28,401 bases of DNA from the NCBI GenBank assembly GCA_963593905.1, contig CAVBBL010000032.1, forward strand, positions 1 through 28,401. Reading direction: 5' to 3'. Under the pieces are notes generated by a model. The model saw nothing but the letters and a program-made list of their open reading frames with translations. It did no database searches and was not told where the DNA came from. The stretch comes from CAG-791 sp963593905. Its GTDB lineage: Bacteria; Bacillota; Clostridia; Lachnospirales; Lachnospiraceae. Positions 1 through 8,911 of this stretch are shown here, piece after piece. The translations under genes and the position numbers were made by a program. Every line of letters begins with the position of its first letter. Within the stretch, counting starts at the first letter, position 1.

Positions 1-82
1 TGAGAGGCAAACCATAGCAAAACGGCGCAAAGTGCATGGTGCGAGACATCTGCCGCGCCTCGGTGCATGACCGGGTGGCACT
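1..82. repeat. Partial copy of the large branched inverted repeat
   Basis: Positions 1-82 align without gaps to 11203-11284, with 75 of 82 bases identical by my count. They correspond to the right arm and outer flank of the palindromic element at 11024-11284. The left part lies outside the window, so the fold cannot be checked here. The GC-rich repeat stops sharply and AT-rich sequence leading to the GH2 gene follows. Confidence 0.8.
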
Positions 83-147
83 GAACTTATCATACTTTAT
101 CATGTGTATGTGGTACAATTCTGATGTCAAGAGAAGTGTAACCAACC

Positions 148-190
148 AACACCGGCAGTCATCTTTCACAGGTGGCTACCGGTGTTTTCT
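148..190 (+). terminator. Possible terminator upstream of the GH2 gene
   Basis: AACACCGG (148-155) and CCGGTGTT (179-186) form an 8-bp perfect stem with a long loop, followed by a short T-rich stretch. It probably ends a transcript entering from the left. The long loop and weak T-tract keep confidence low. Confidence 0.35.
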
Positions 191-212
191 ATTCCCCCAA
201 ACCACCTGAAAA

Positions 213-221
213 TGTTATACT
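213..221 (+). promoter_or_regulatory. Extended -10 promoter for the GH2 gene
   Basis: TGTTATACT is an extended -10 element (TG, one base, TATACT) about 100 bp before the GH2 start. No good -35 is seen, which is tolerable for extended -10 promoters. The presumed leader holds a small hairpin (CCTGC/GCAGG, 238-251) and an inverted GAAAGCA/TGCTTTC pair that could be an operator or a leader fold. Confidence 0.45.
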
Positions 222-320
222 ATTCCTTGGGGAAAAACCTGCAAAAGCAGGCATAAAAACAACAGAAAGCAGCTTACATGGGGGAATGTTGCTTTCACAA
301 AATGAAAGGGGTTACACCAT

Positions 321-2795
321 ATGATTAAAGAAAACTTTAACAGAAACTGGCAATTCCGCAAATCCACCGGCTCGGTTTTTGAGACCTTCCTGGGCAGTCC
401 TGCCCAGAGCATAGAGGTGGATCTGCCTCATGACGCTTCCATCCATGAGATGCGCAGCGCGGAGGATCCCAGCGGCAGCGGCAACGGCTTTTTCCATGAA
501 AACAGCTGCGTCTATGAAAAAACATGGATACCGGATGAGACAGACCGGGATAAGATTTTTACCTTGGAATTTGAGGGCGTCTACCAGAATGCCTTCCTGT
601 ATGTGAACCACGCCTTTGTGACCAAACACCCTTATGGCTACGGGAATTTCTATGCAGATATTACGAAATATCTGGAATTCGGTCAGCCCAACCAAGTACA
701 GGTGGTGGTGAAAAACGCCGGCCCCAGCGGACGCTGGTATACCGGCGGCGGTATCTACCGGGATGTGCATATCATGAAGGCGGACCGCCTGCACTTCTCC
801 TGCGCAGGTATCCATCTGGCAGTCACCGACCTGGAAAAGGATCAGGCAGTGATCAGGGCAGAGGCAAAGGTGCAGAACCAGCGCCTGGGTGTACAGAAGG
901 CGGAGTGGAAGGTGCAGCTCTACGATGCAGCCCATCAGTTGGTGTCGGAGACGTCCATGCCCTTTACTATGATGGAAAATGAAGCAAGCAGCTATCGGCA
1001 GAATCTGTATGTGGCTAATCCCCATGCATGGAGTGCAGAGGATCCTTATCTGTATTCTTATCGGGCGATTTTAACCGTGGACGGGACGGTGTGCGATGAG
1101 GAAGAAGGCACCTTCGGCATCCGCAAACTGCAGCTGGATCCCAGACACGGTCTGCGGGTCAACGGAGAGGAAGTGAAGCTTCGGGGCGGCTGTCTGCATC
1201 ATGATAATGGAGTAATCGGCACTGCCGAATTTGCCCATGCAGAGGAAGTGAGAGTGCGCAATCTGAAGGAAGCCGGCTTTAACGCCATCCGCAGCTCCCA
1301 CTATCCCATGAGCAGACGTCTTCTGGAAGCCTGCGACCGATTGGGCATGTATGTCATGGATGAATTTTCCGATGTATGGACCAGCACGAAGGTGGAACTG
1401 GACTACGGCATGGCTATGTCGGAGTGGTGGGCATATGATATCACCAATATGGTGGACAAGGACTATAACCACCCCTGCGTGATTCTGTATTCTATTGGCA
1501 ATGAAATCCCTGAGACCGGGAATCCTTTTGATGTGCAGTGGGGTAAAAAACTCGCTGACCTGCTGCGAAAATTGGATGATACCCGCTATATTGTCAACAG
1601 CATGAATTTGATGCTTTCTGTCATGCAGGATATGCCCAAAATCATGGCAGAACTGACAGGAGCCCAGCAGTCGGATGTACCTGCCGGCGGTGAGATCAAT
1701 GAGATGATGACAGACCTAGGCGACCTGATGGGCAAGGCGGTGACCACCAGCTTTGTGGATAAGGCTACCGCCGAGGCCTCCGGACAGGTGGATATCACTG
1801 GCCTTAACTATGCAGCACAGCGCTATGAGTTGGACAGAGAGCTGCATCCTGACCGCATCATCGTGGGTTCTGAGACCTATCCCATGGATCTGGATGTCAA
1901 TTGGGCTCTGGTGGAAAAATATCCCAATATTATCGGTGATTTCGACTGGACAGCCTATGATTATCTGGGAGAGGCCGGTATCGGCAAGATCAGTTATGAT
2001 GCCGGAGAGACACGCTCCGAGGGAAGTTTCTATGCGTCTTATCCCTGCAAGGCGGCGTATTGCGGAGATATCAATCTTTTAGGAGATCCCAGACCGGTGG
2101 CTTTCTGGAGAAAGAGTATCTGGGGCATGCAAAAGACGCCTTATATTGCCGTTTGTCCGCCGTCCCATTACGGGGAAAAGCTGCAGAAGACTCAATGGGC
2201 CATGACAGACGCCCTCCGCTCCTGGAACTGGACAGGTTATGAGGGTAAGCCAGTCCGTGTGGAGGTATATAGTGATGCTGAGGAAGTGGAGCTGCTGATT
2301 AACGGGGAAATCGTGGGCAGAAAGCAGCCCGGCAAGGATGAGGGTGCAGAGAATAAAAAGAATATGGTGGTCTTCCATGCTGTTTATCAGCCTGGGCAGA
2401 TAGAGGCAGTGGCTTACTGTGACGGAAAAGAAGTAAGCCGGGATCTCTTAAAGACCGCTGAGGATATTGTCTATATAAAGGCAGCAGCGGATACAGAGAC
2501 GATTCCTGCAGACGGCAGTGATATCTGCTATGTGGAACTGGAATTAGTGGATGTTAATGGGATGCGGAATCCGGAGGCTGTGCGCAAGATCAAAGTAAGC
2601 GCAGAGGGCGCCGGCTATGTCCTTGGCTTTGGCAGTGCAGATCCTGAGTCGGAGGAAAATTACTTTGACAGCGAGGCCAGTACCTACGAAGGAAGACTGC
2701 GGGCAGCCATCCGGGCTGACAAGGCCGGAGAGATTCTTGTGCATTTCTCGTCAGAGGGCATGGAAGATGTGACGGTGAGGATTCTGGCAGAGTAG
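321..2795 (+). CDS. Glycoside hydrolase family 2 (beta-galactosidase-like)
   Basis: An 824-aa retaining glycosidase that probably removes beta-linked galactose or a related sugar from short oligosaccharides; substrate is inferred from family only. The order is an N-terminal jelly-roll sugar-binding domain (about 1-165), an immunoglobulin-like domain (about 166-270), the TIM barrel (about 272-570), and C-terminal beta domains of the DUF4982 and Ig type. Catalytic motifs are visible: the acid/base Glu395 in GNEIPETG, preceded by a typical NHPCVILYSIGNE-like segment, and the nucleophile Glu518 in VGSETYP. No signal peptide is seen, so it should act in the cytoplasm on imported sugars. The start at 321 follows an AAAGGGG ribosome site. 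A strong terminator lies downstream at 2865, so the gene appears monocistronic. Beta-glucuronidase or another GH2 activity is possible. Confidence 0.9.
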   Translation: MIKENFNRNWQFRKSTGSVFETFLGSPAQSIEVDLPHDASIHEMRSAEDPSGSGNGFFHENSCVYEKTWIPDETDRDKIFTLEFEGVYQNAFLYVNHAFVTKHPYGYGNFYADITKYLEFGQPNQVQVVVKNAGPSGRWYTGGGIYRDVHIMKADRLHFSCAGIHLAVTDLEKDQAVIRAEAKVQNQRLGVQKAEWKVQLYDAAHQLVSETSMPFTMMENEASSYRQNLYVANPHAWSAEDPYLYSYRAILTVDGTVCDEEEGTFGIRKLQLDPRHGLRVNGEEVKLRGGCLHHDNGVIGTAEFAHAEEVRVRNLKEAGFNAIRSSHYPMSRRLLEACDRLGMYVMDEFSDVWTSTKVELDYGMAMSEWWAYDITNMVDKDYNHPCVILYSIGNEIPETGNPFDVQWGKKLADLLRKLDDTRYIVNSMNLMLSVMQDMPKIMAELTGAQQSDVPAGGEINEMMTDLGDLMGKAVTTSFVDKATAEASGQVDITGLNYAAQRYELDRELHPDRIIVGSETYPMDLDVNWALVEKYPNIIGDFDWTAYDYLGEAGIGKISYDAGETRSEGSFYASYPCKAAYCGDINLLGDPRPVAFWRKSIWGMQKTPYIAVCPPSHYGEKLQKTQWAMTDALRSWNWTGYEGKPVRVEVYSDAEEVELLINGEIVGRKQPGKDEGAENKKNMVVFHAVYQPGQIEAVAYCDGKEVSRDLLKTAEDIVYIKAAADTETIPADGSDICYVELELVDVNGMRNPEAVRKIKVSAEGAGYVLGFGSADPESEENYFDSEASTYEGRLRAAIRADKAGEILVHFSSEGMEDVTVRILAE

Positions 2796-2864
2796 TATAA
2801 TCATAAGATAGGATTTTAGGATACTGTAGGAAAGTAAACAGTAGTATCCTGCATTTACAGAACA

Positions 2865-2898
2865 CTGCCTGATGCTGGTAGCATCAGGCAGATTTTTT
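2865..2898 (+). terminator. Rho-independent terminator after the GH2 gene
   Basis: A 12-bp perfect stem (2865-2876 with 2880-2891), a 3-nt loop and the tail ATTTTTTAAATT. A second hairpin without a T-tract, AGGATACT/AGTATCCT (2818-2850), lies between the stop codon and this terminator. Confidence 0.9.
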
Positions 2899-3000
2899 AA
2901 ATTCGTCCAAGTATGTTTGTTGTTTTACGAAGATATTATTTATCGTTATGGATGCTTCAATGGATTATTACATTGTGGTTTTGCAGGGAAACAAGTAGAG

Positions 3001-3543
3001 TCAAAACCAATGATTAGCATATGCTTTCAGAAAAGAATCTACTTCGGAACAAAATTGTTCTTTAGCAACACCTACGCCTCCCAGCTCGTATTTAAAATGT
3101 ACATTTTTATCGGGATTTTGATTATTCCATGAAATTTCTACATTGTTACCATTGAGCTGGAAATAAAGATCTGCCAAAATACCACCTTCTGAGGCAGTAT
3201 GCCATCTGTGTCGGAGATTCCAACAGTCAAGCTTGTCGTAATAGGCATCGAATTCCTCATCATCATCGGAATCAAATGTGCGAGCATTGATATCTTTTAT
3301 AGAAGCATAATTACCTTCTGCTTTTACAGGATATGGATCTTCTGCCATATTATTTAAAAAATTTCTTAACCAAAACGCAAGTTCATCGAGATTCCATCTT
3401 GTTGTGAACGTCTTTCCGTTTTGACTAAAAGCGAGAATATTATTGCCATCAATTAGTAGAGCAATTTCTGTTTCATGAGTTTTGTCATAAAATTTATAAG
3501 AGATTTTAAAACAGTGTGTATTTGTGTCAGTTACATTATTCAT
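3001..3543 (-). CDS. Hypothetical protein, possible immunity protein
   Basis: A 180-aa soluble, acidic protein with no family I can name. It has no signal peptide or membrane segment. It shows a DSDDDEEFDAYYD acidic stretch near the middle, a WNLRHRWHTASEGG motif and a Trp/Tyr-rich C-terminal half. Its ATG overlaps the end of the upstream minus-strand ORF by 8 nt, so the two are probably translationally coupled. The stretch is much more AT-rich than the hydrolase genes beside it (19 G/C among 3001-3060), a sign of separate origin. A small acidic protein coupled to the end of a toxin-like C-terminal fragment fits the layout of polymorphic toxin immunity genes, but that role is inferred from context only. 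Confidence 0.6.
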   Translation of the reverse strand: MNNVTDTNTHCFKISYKFYDKTHETEIALLIDGNNILAFSQNGKTFTTRWNLDELAFWLRNFLNNMAEDPYPVKAEGNYASIKDINARTFDSDDDEEFDAYYDKLDCWNLRHRWHTASEGGILADLYFQLNGNNVEISWNNQNPDKNVHFKYELGGVGVAKEQFCSEVDSFLKAYANHWF

Positions 3544-3793
3544 TTAAACTGAGTCCTTTCCTTATTTTGTTGTATTGAGCTCTTGATAGTTTACCGTCTT
3601 CAAGCATTTCTTTTAAAACTTTCGAGGGAATATCGCGTGGCGTAGAAACTATGTTGTCATAAGTGTTATAATGGCGTGCATTTTCAGAAAGCATATGCAG
3701 GCTGCCGACAGTCTGCGTATGTTTCTTTTTTGCGCAAATTGAAATAGAAATTCGATTAAGAGAATCGGAAATTTTGTCGCCTCTTCCCAGCAA
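3536..3793 (-). pseudogene. C-terminal fragment of a larger protein, possible toxin tip
   Basis: An 85-codon open frame bounded upstream by a stop at 3800-3802. Its only upstream start is a TTG at 3793 with no clear ribosome site; the first ATG is at 3694. The protein-like sequence runs across that ATG, with a Lys-rich segment before it and a HYNTYDNIV segment and charged helical tail after it. This suggests the 3' end of a longer gene whose beginning is lost. It overlaps the following minus-strand gene by 8 nt. The AT-rich composition matches that gene and differs from both flanking hydrolases. A toxin C-terminus followed by its immunity gene is the best guess; a genuine small protein starting at 3694 is the alternative. 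Confidence 0.4.
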
Positions 3794-3818
3794 ATCTACT
3801 TAGAAATGAGGATTTAAA

Positions 3819-3827
3819 TGGTATACT
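3819..3827 (+). promoter_or_regulatory. Extended -10 promoter for the GH3 gene
   Basis: TGGTATACT is an extended -10 element about 70 bp upstream of the GH3 start. A weak -35-like CTTAGA (3799-3804) lies 17 bp away. The 8-bp palindrome GTGTACAC follows in the untranslated leader and could be part of an operator. Confidence 0.45.
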
Positions 3828-3895
3828 TATTATAAGAAAAAAGTGTACACATTTACAGATATTCATGAAAATTTGTATGGAAGAGCGAGGGAAAT

Positions 3896-6187
3896 ATGAA
3901 AGAAGAACAAAAAGCAGAAAAAAACAATGTATCACTAAAATGCCGCTGCATCGCCGCAGAGGACCATGACCTGATCCAAAATGAGGGCGGGAAGACTCTT
4001 GGTCTGGCAAAGGACAGTAAGGTGGGTATTATCTATGAGGATGGCTATGCCTTTAAGGATTTCCTTGGCACAGGGGAACTGGTGCCCTATGAGGATTGGC
4101 GGCTTTCTTATGAAGAGAGGGCAGCAGACCTGGCAGGCCGCCTTCCGGTAGAAGACATTGCCGGATTGATGCTATACAGCAATCACCAGCTGATTCCGGC
4201 CAAAGGCCCCAGGGCTGCCATTTTTGGCGGCACCTATGGAGGCAAGCGGTATGAGGAAAGCGGCGCGAAGCCCTGGGATCTTACGGATCAGCAAAAGACC
4301 TTTATCACCAGAGACCGAATCCGGCATGTGCTGGTTCTGGGGTTAGAGAGCACAGAGACAGCGGTCCGGTGGAATAACAAAGTACAGGCGCTGGCGGAGG
4401 GAGAGGGCTTTGGCATTCCTCTTAATAACTGCTCGGATCCCCGGCACGGTGCCGGCACGGAGGCGGAGTACATGGCCATCACCGGGGAGCCGATCTCCAA
4501 GTGGGCCAACGGCATAGGTTTTACTGCTACCTTCGATCCTGCATTAGTGCAGGAATTCGGAGAAGCGGCTTCGGCAGAGTACAGAGCTCTGGGGATCACC
4601 ACGGCGCTTTCTCCCCAGATCGACCTGGCAACGGAGCCCAGGTGGATGCGGCTGGCAGATACCTTTGGAGAACATACCCAGTTGACTATTGAGATGACGA
4701 AAGCCTACTGTGACGGCTTCCAGACCACCAAGGACAGCACGGACGGATGGGGAATGGACAGTGTCAATGCCATGGTCAAGCACTTTCCCGGAGGCGGGCC
4801 GGTAGAGGCCGGCAGAGATGCCCATTACGCTTACGGGAAATACGCCGTCTATCCGGGTCAAAATTTTGAGGAGCATTTAAAGCCTTTTTCCCAGGGAGCT
4901 TTCCGGTTGAATGGTAAGACACAAAAGGCCAGCGCAGTGATGCCGTACTATACGGTCTCCACCGGCGTGGATCAGAAATATGGAGAAAACGTGGGGAATT
5001 CCTACAATAAATATCTCATTACCGATCTGCTTCGGGAGGAACTGGACTATGACGGGGTGGTTTGCACCGACTGGTCCATCACCCATGATACAGGTGCCAC
5101 AGAGGAAGAATTCGCCGGTAAATGCTGGGGTGTGGAAACCTTAAGCGAGGCGGAGAGACACTTAAAGGCGCTGGAGGCCGGCGTAGATCAGTTCGGGGGC
5201 AACAGTGATGCGGCGCCGCTGTTAGAAGCCTATGCCCTATATCAGGAGAAATACGGGAAAGAAGCGGCCGCAGAGCGATTCCGCCGTTCTGCTTATCGGC
5301 TTTTATTAAATATTTTCCGCACAGGTCTTTTTGAAAATCCCTATCTGGATCTGGCATCTTCCGAGGCAACGGTAGGCAGAGCAGACTTTGTGGAGAAGGG
5401 ATACCGCTCACAGCTTCGCTCCGTTACGATGATCAAAAATAAGGAAAAAACACTGCCTCTGCAAAAGGGTATCCGTCTTTATGTGCCGGACCGTTTCGTG
5501 AAATCTCATCTGGATTTCATGAGTCATCCCACGGGAGATCATCAAATCACGCCTGCCGGAAAAAAGGTGCTGGGACAGCAATTTACATTGGTGGATACGC
5601 CCCAGGAGGCAGACGCAGCTATCTGCTACATGGAATCGCCCATTTCCGTAGGCTATGATCCGGCGGATCGGGAAAAGGGCGGCAACGGCTATGTGCCGAT
5701 CACGCTGCAATACCGTCCTTATCAGGCAGTGAGTGCCAGAACCCACAGCCTGGCCGGCGGGGATCCGCTGGAAGATTTCACAGACCGCAGCTATAAGGAT
5801 AAATGGAATTGTGCCGCCAATGAGCGTGATCTGGACAATCTGATAGAGACGAAGAAGTGCATGGGGAATAAGCCGGTGATCGCCGTCATTTCCCTGCACA
5901 ATCCCATGGTAATGGCGGAATTAGAGCCCTATGCCGATGCGATTTTGCTGGAATACGGTGTCAGCTCGCAGGCTGTAGCGGATGTGCTGACAGGGAACTT
6001 TGTGCCGGAAGGACTGCTGCCGGTACAGCTGCCGGCGGATATGGACACAGTGGAAAAACAATGTGAGGATGTGGCCTTTGACATGGAATGCTACCGGGAC
6101 AGCCAGGGGAATGTATATGATTTTGGCTTTGGCCTTAACTTTGATGGTGTTATCCGGGATGAGAGAACCGACAGATATACCAGGTGA
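3896..6187 (+). CDS. Glycoside hydrolase family 3 (beta-glucosidase-like)
   Basis: A 763-aa retaining beta-glycosidase. The N-terminal TIM-barrel domain carries KHFPGGG (Lys295-His296), a substrate-binding loop typical of the family, and GVVCTDW with the nucleophile Asp392. The second alpha/beta domain follows at about 490-740. The C-terminal DFGFGL is the usual end motif of GH3 enzymes. No signal peptide is seen, so cytoplasmic hydrolysis of imported oligosaccharides is expected. The start at 3896 follows a GCGAGGG ribosome site. No clear terminator is seen after the stop, so read-through into the ECF genes is possible. Beta-xylosidase or another GH3 activity cannot be excluded. Confidence 0.87.
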   Translation: MKEEQKAEKNNVSLKCRCIAAEDHDLIQNEGGKTLGLAKDSKVGIIYEDGYAFKDFLGTGELVPYEDWRLSYEERAADLAGRLPVEDIAGLMLYSNHQLIPAKGPRAAIFGGTYGGKRYEESGAKPWDLTDQQKTFITRDRIRHVLVLGLESTETAVRWNNKVQALAEGEGFGIPLNNCSDPRHGAGTEAEYMAITGEPISKWANGIGFTATFDPALVQEFGEAASAEYRALGITTALSPQIDLATEPRWMRLADTFGEHTQLTIEMTKAYCDGFQTTKDSTDGWGMDSVNAMVKHFPGGGPVEAGRDAHYAYGKYAVYPGQNFEEHLKPFSQGAFRLNGKTQKASAVMPYYTVSTGVDQKYGENVGNSYNKYLITDLLREELDYDGVVCTDWSITHDTGATEEEFAGKCWGVETLSEAERHLKALEAGVDQFGGNSDAAPLLEAYALYQEKYGKEAAAERFRRSAYRLLLNIFRTGLFENPYLDLASSEATVGRADFVEKGYRSQLRSVTMIKNKEKTLPLQKGIRLYVPDRFVKSHLDFMSHPTGDHQITPAGKKVLGQQFTLVDTPQEADAAICYMESPISVGYDPADREKGGNGYVPITLQYRPYQAVSARTHSLAGGDPLEDFTDRSYKDKWNCAANERDLDNLIETKKCMGNKPVIAVISLHNPMVMAELEPYADAILLEYGVSSQAVADVLTGNFVPEGLLPVQLPADMDTVEKQCEDVAFDMECYRDSQGNVYDFGFGLNFDGVIRDERTDRYTR

Positions 6188-6195
6188 GTTGATTT

Positions 6196-6463
6196 TGGCA
6201 TCCGTACATAATCACATCACGGAATTATCCTTTGCAGGATTCGCTTATATAAAATTTCTTCTGACGGTATGGACAGAACGGGAAAATTGTCCCAGAGAGA
6301 AGGAGCACTTTTGCTTGACAAAATCTGCCGTCTGAAGGAAACTGAAGGATGCGAAAATCCTGATCCGGGGGAGATAGGATGAAATCTTGATCACATCGGA
6401 GAATTCGCCTACGCGAAATTCTCCTCGTGCGGCTGCAGGCAAGCTGCAGCATATGGAGGTAAG
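6196..6463 (+). repeat. Composite intergenic leader element with embedded ribosome site (copy A)
   Basis: The 277-bp gap after the GH3 gene. Its right end (6388-6463) is the clearest copy of a repeat also found at 19991-20065 and 26944-27040: TCACATC, hairpin GGAGAATT (6398-6405)/AATTCTCC (6417-6424), hairpin GCTGCAG (6432-6438)/CTGCAGC (6444-6450), then ATATGGAGGTAAG as ribosome site directly before the S-component ATG. A decayed copy of the first part is seen at about 6199-6240. The middle holds a GACGG/CCGTC-flanked segment that I do not recognise as a known riboswitch. Confidence 0.65.
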
Positions 6464-6464
6464 T

Positions 6465-7016
6465 ATGAAGAAATTTTCCGTAAAGACGATCGTTGCCATC
6501 GGTATCGGTGCAGCGTTGTTCTTTGTATTGGCAAGCTATGTGGCTATTCCCACACCTATCCCGAACGTAAAGTTCAGCCTGCAGTATGCAGTGCTGGCTA
6601 TCATGTCTGTATTGTTCGGACCTGTGGCAGGCCTTCTGATGGGCCTGATCGGCCACTTCCTGACAGACCTGGCCGGCGGCTGGGGCATCTGGTGGAGCTG
6701 GGTGATCTGCTCCGGTCTCTTCGGTCTGGTGATGGGCCTGGTTGGTCTTAAGCTGAACCTGGAAGAGGGCGAGTTTAGTGTAAAGAGCGGCATTCTGTTC
6801 AACATAGGACAGATCGTAGGTCATCTGGTATGCTGGGCGGTAGTTGCTCCGATCCTGGACATTCTGATCTACAGCGAGCCTTCCAATAAGGTATTCCTGC
6901 AGGGCCTTGTCAGCGCAGGCGGCAACATCCTGACCACTGCCATCGTAGGCACACTGCTGTGTGTAGCATATGTGGCAGCACGTCCTAAGACAGGTTCTCT
7001 GACAAAGGAGAAATAA
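6465..7016 (+). CDS. ECF transporter S-component, UPF0397 family
   Basis: A 183-aa membrane protein that should be the substrate-binding subunit of an energy-coupling factor transporter. About five to six hydrophobic helices are visible. The motif PNVKFSLQYAVLAIMSVLFG and the GLIGHFLTDLAGG segment are typical of UPF0397 / ECF-type S proteins related to the riboflavin-type family. The start at 6465 is chosen because GGAGG lies just before it; an upstream in-frame ATG at 6387 would put the leader repeat inside the protein. The fused ATPase and EcfT genes follow. The vitamin or precursor bound is unknown, since no riboswitch that would reveal it was recognised in the leader. Confidence 0.85.
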   Translation: MKKFSVKTIVAIGIGAALFFVLASYVAIPTPIPNVKFSLQYAVLAIMSVLFGPVAGLLMGLIGHFLTDLAGGWGIWWSWVICSGLFGLVMGLVGLKLNLEEGEFSVKSGILFNIGQIVGHLVCWAVVAPILDILIYSEPSNKVFLQGLVSAGGNILTTAIVGTLLCVAYVAARPKTGSLTKEK

Positions 7017-7032
7017 ATCCATCTGGACTTTG

Positions 7033-7068
7033 AGAAAGAAGGGCACCCCGGGGCCCTTCTTTCTTGTG
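7033..7068 (+). terminator. Terminator or attenuator between S-component and ATPase genes
   Basis: A 12-bp perfect stem (7033-7044 with 7053-7064) with a pyrimidine-rich 3' arm and TTCTTG tail but no long T-run. It lies just after the S-component stop. It probably reduces read-through so that the S-component is made in excess over the ATPase and EcfT. Confidence 0.65.
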
Positions 7069-7110
7069 TGTCCGGGGAATTTCTGGTATGTTTTGTAGGG
7101 TATAGGAAAA

Positions 7111-7190
7111 CTGCCGTAGCAGCCGGCAGCATATAGAGGTCAGTTTGAAGGAAATGCTGTAAACGTCATCCATACGGGATATAGAGGTAA
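7111..7190 (+). repeat. Leader repeat with two ribosome-site modules (decayed copy)
   Basis: The hairpin CTGCCG (7111-7116)/CGGCAG (7124-7129) is followed by GCATATAGAGGTCAG. Then comes GCTGTAAACGTCATCCATAC, matching the GCCGTAAACGTCATCAATGC segment before mtnA. A second GATATAGAGGTAA module follows and serves as ribosome site for ecfA at 7193. The hairpin-plus-GAGGT arrangement is shared with 6451-6463, 26889-26900 and 27031-27042. Confidence 0.6.
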
Positions 7191-7192
7191 CC

Positions 7193-8911
7193 ATGAAGGA
7201 AGAGAGAGAAACCCTTATCAAATTTGAGCACTTTGGCTTTCAGTACAGGGCTCAGGCGGAGCCTACGCTCTACGATATCAATCTGGAGATCCATGCCGGT
7301 GAGAAGATCCTGATCGCCGGTCCCTCCGGATGTGGTAAGTCCACCCTGACGCACTGTATCAATGGTCTGATCCCGTTTACTTACAAGGGTACGCAGACCG
7401 GAAGCCTTCTGATTGACGGCAAGGAGAATACCGGGCAGAGTATCTTTGATATCTCCAGAACCGTGGGAACTGTGCTGCAGGATCTGGACGGACAGTTCAT
7501 CGGTCTGTCGGTGGCGGAGGATATCGCTTTTTCGCTGGAAAATGATTGTGTTCCCCAGGAAGAGATGAAGAAACGCGTGAGAGAAACCGCCCGCCGGGTC
7601 AATATCGCAGAGCACCTGGATCATGCCCCTGGAGAGCTTTCCGGCGGTCAGAAGCAGAGGGTATCCATGGCCGGCATCATGGTAGATGATGTAAAGCTTT
7701 TCCTCTTTGATGAGCCTCTGGCAAACTTAGATCCTGCCACCGGCAAGCAGGCCATTGAAATCATTGAGCAGATTCAGAAGGATACAGATGCTGCGGTGAT
7801 CATCATCGAACATCGCTTAGAGGATGTGCTCTGGCGGGATGTGGACCGCATCGTGTTGATGCATGAGGGCAGGATTCTCTTTGACGATACCCCGGATAAC
7901 CTGCTTTCATCCAATCTGCTGGTAGAAAATGGCATTCGGGAGCCTCTTTATCTGACGGCCATGAAGTATGCAGGGGTGCCGATTCGTGCGGAGGCAAAGC
8001 CGCACAGCATCCGTACTTTAGAGCTGACCAAAGAGGAAAAGGCAAAGATCAGAGAATGGGGAAAAACAGCCAATAAGCCCGTCCCAAAGAAGGAGGGCGC
8101 GCCCCTGTTAGAGGCAAAGCATCTGGATTTTACCTATGAAAATGGCTTTCATGCCCTGAGAGATGTGTCCCTGACTGTTCGGGAGGGAGAATTGATGGCC
8201 ATCGTGGGCACTAACGGTGCCGGTAAATCTACTTTTTCAAAGGTGGTCTGCGGCTTTGAAAAGCAGCAAAGCGGTCAGTTACTCTTTCAGGGAGAGGATA
8301 TGGCTTCTTTGAGCATCAAGGAGCGGGCGGATCGCATCGGCTATGTCATGCAGAATCCGAATCAGATGATTTCCAAATCCTTTATTTATGACGAGGTGGC
8401 CTTCGGCCTTCGCCTGCGAGGTGTAGGAGAGGCAGAGGTAAAGGAAAAGGTAGAGAGCACACTGCAGACCTGCGGCCTGTATCCCTTCCGCAAATGGCCG
8501 GTCTCGGCCCTGAGCTATGGGCAGAAAAAGCGCATGACTATTGCGTCCATCCTGGCTATGTCACCGAAATTGCTGATTTTGGACGAGCCCACCGCGGGAC
8601 AGGATTATCGGCATTATACAGAGATCATGGAATTCCTTCTCACCCTGCAGCAGCAGGGAATCACAGTCATTATGATCACCCATGATATGCACCTGATGCT
8701 GGAGTATGCCCGCCGGGCGGTGGTTTTTTCCAAAGGAAAGATCATTGCTGACGACGCCTCTGCGAAGATTTTGACCAATCCGGGAATCATAGAAAAGGCA
8801 AGTCTGAAAGAGACATCCCTTTACGACCTGGCTTTGTCCTGCGGCGTGGAGGAGCCTTCTGATTTTGTACAGCATTTCATTGATTATGAAAGAGAGGTAG
8901 GCCGGGCATGA
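7193..8911 (+). CDS. ECF transporter fused double ATPase (EcfA1-EcfA2 type)
   Basis: A 572-aa protein with two ABC ATPase domains in one chain that powers the ECF transporter. The first domain has Walker A GPSGCGKST (residues 43-51), the signature LSGGQKQR and Walker B FLFDEP. The second has Walker A GTNGAGKST (339-347), a changed signature LSYGQKKR and Walker B LILDEP. Q-loop and switch-His positions (IIEHRLED, MITHDMH) are present in both. The start at 7193 follows GAGGTAACC. Its stop overlaps the start of ecfT by 4 nt (ATGA), so the two are coupled. This YkoD-like arrangement usually pairs with a dedicated S-component, here the UPF0397 gene upstream. Confidence 0.9.
   Translation: MKEERETLIKFEHFGFQYRAQAEPTLYDINLEIHAGEKILIAGPSGCGKSTLTHCINGLIPFTYKGTQTGSLLIDGKENTGQSIFDISRTVGTVLQDLDGQFIGLSVAEDIAFSLENDCVPQEEMKKRVRETARRVNIAEHLDHAPGELSGGQKQRVSMAGIMVDDVKLFLFDEPLANLDPATGKQAIEIIEQIQKDTDAAVIIIEHRLEDVLWRDVDRIVLMHEGRILFDDTPDNLLSSNLLVENGIREPLYLTAMKYAGVPIRAEAKPHSIRTLELTKEEKAKIREWGKTANKPVPKKEGAPLLEAKHLDFTYENGFHALRDVSLTVREGELMAIVGTNGAGKSTFSKVVCGFEKQQSGQLLFQGEDMASLSIKERADRIGYVMQNPNQMISKSFIYDEVAFGLRLRGVGEAEVKEKVESTLQTCGLYPFRKWPVSALSYGQKKRMTIASILAMSPKLLILDEPTAGQDYRHYTEIMEFLLTLQQQGITVIMITHDMHLMLEYARRAVVFSKGKIIADDASAKILTNPGIIEKASLKETSLYDLALSCGVEEPSDFVQHFIDYEREVGRA

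Noticed and set aside
6188..6464. TPP, FMN or other vitamin riboswitch before the ECF S-component
   Set aside because: None of the conserved sequence blocks of these switches can be found; the region is better explained by the leader repeat.
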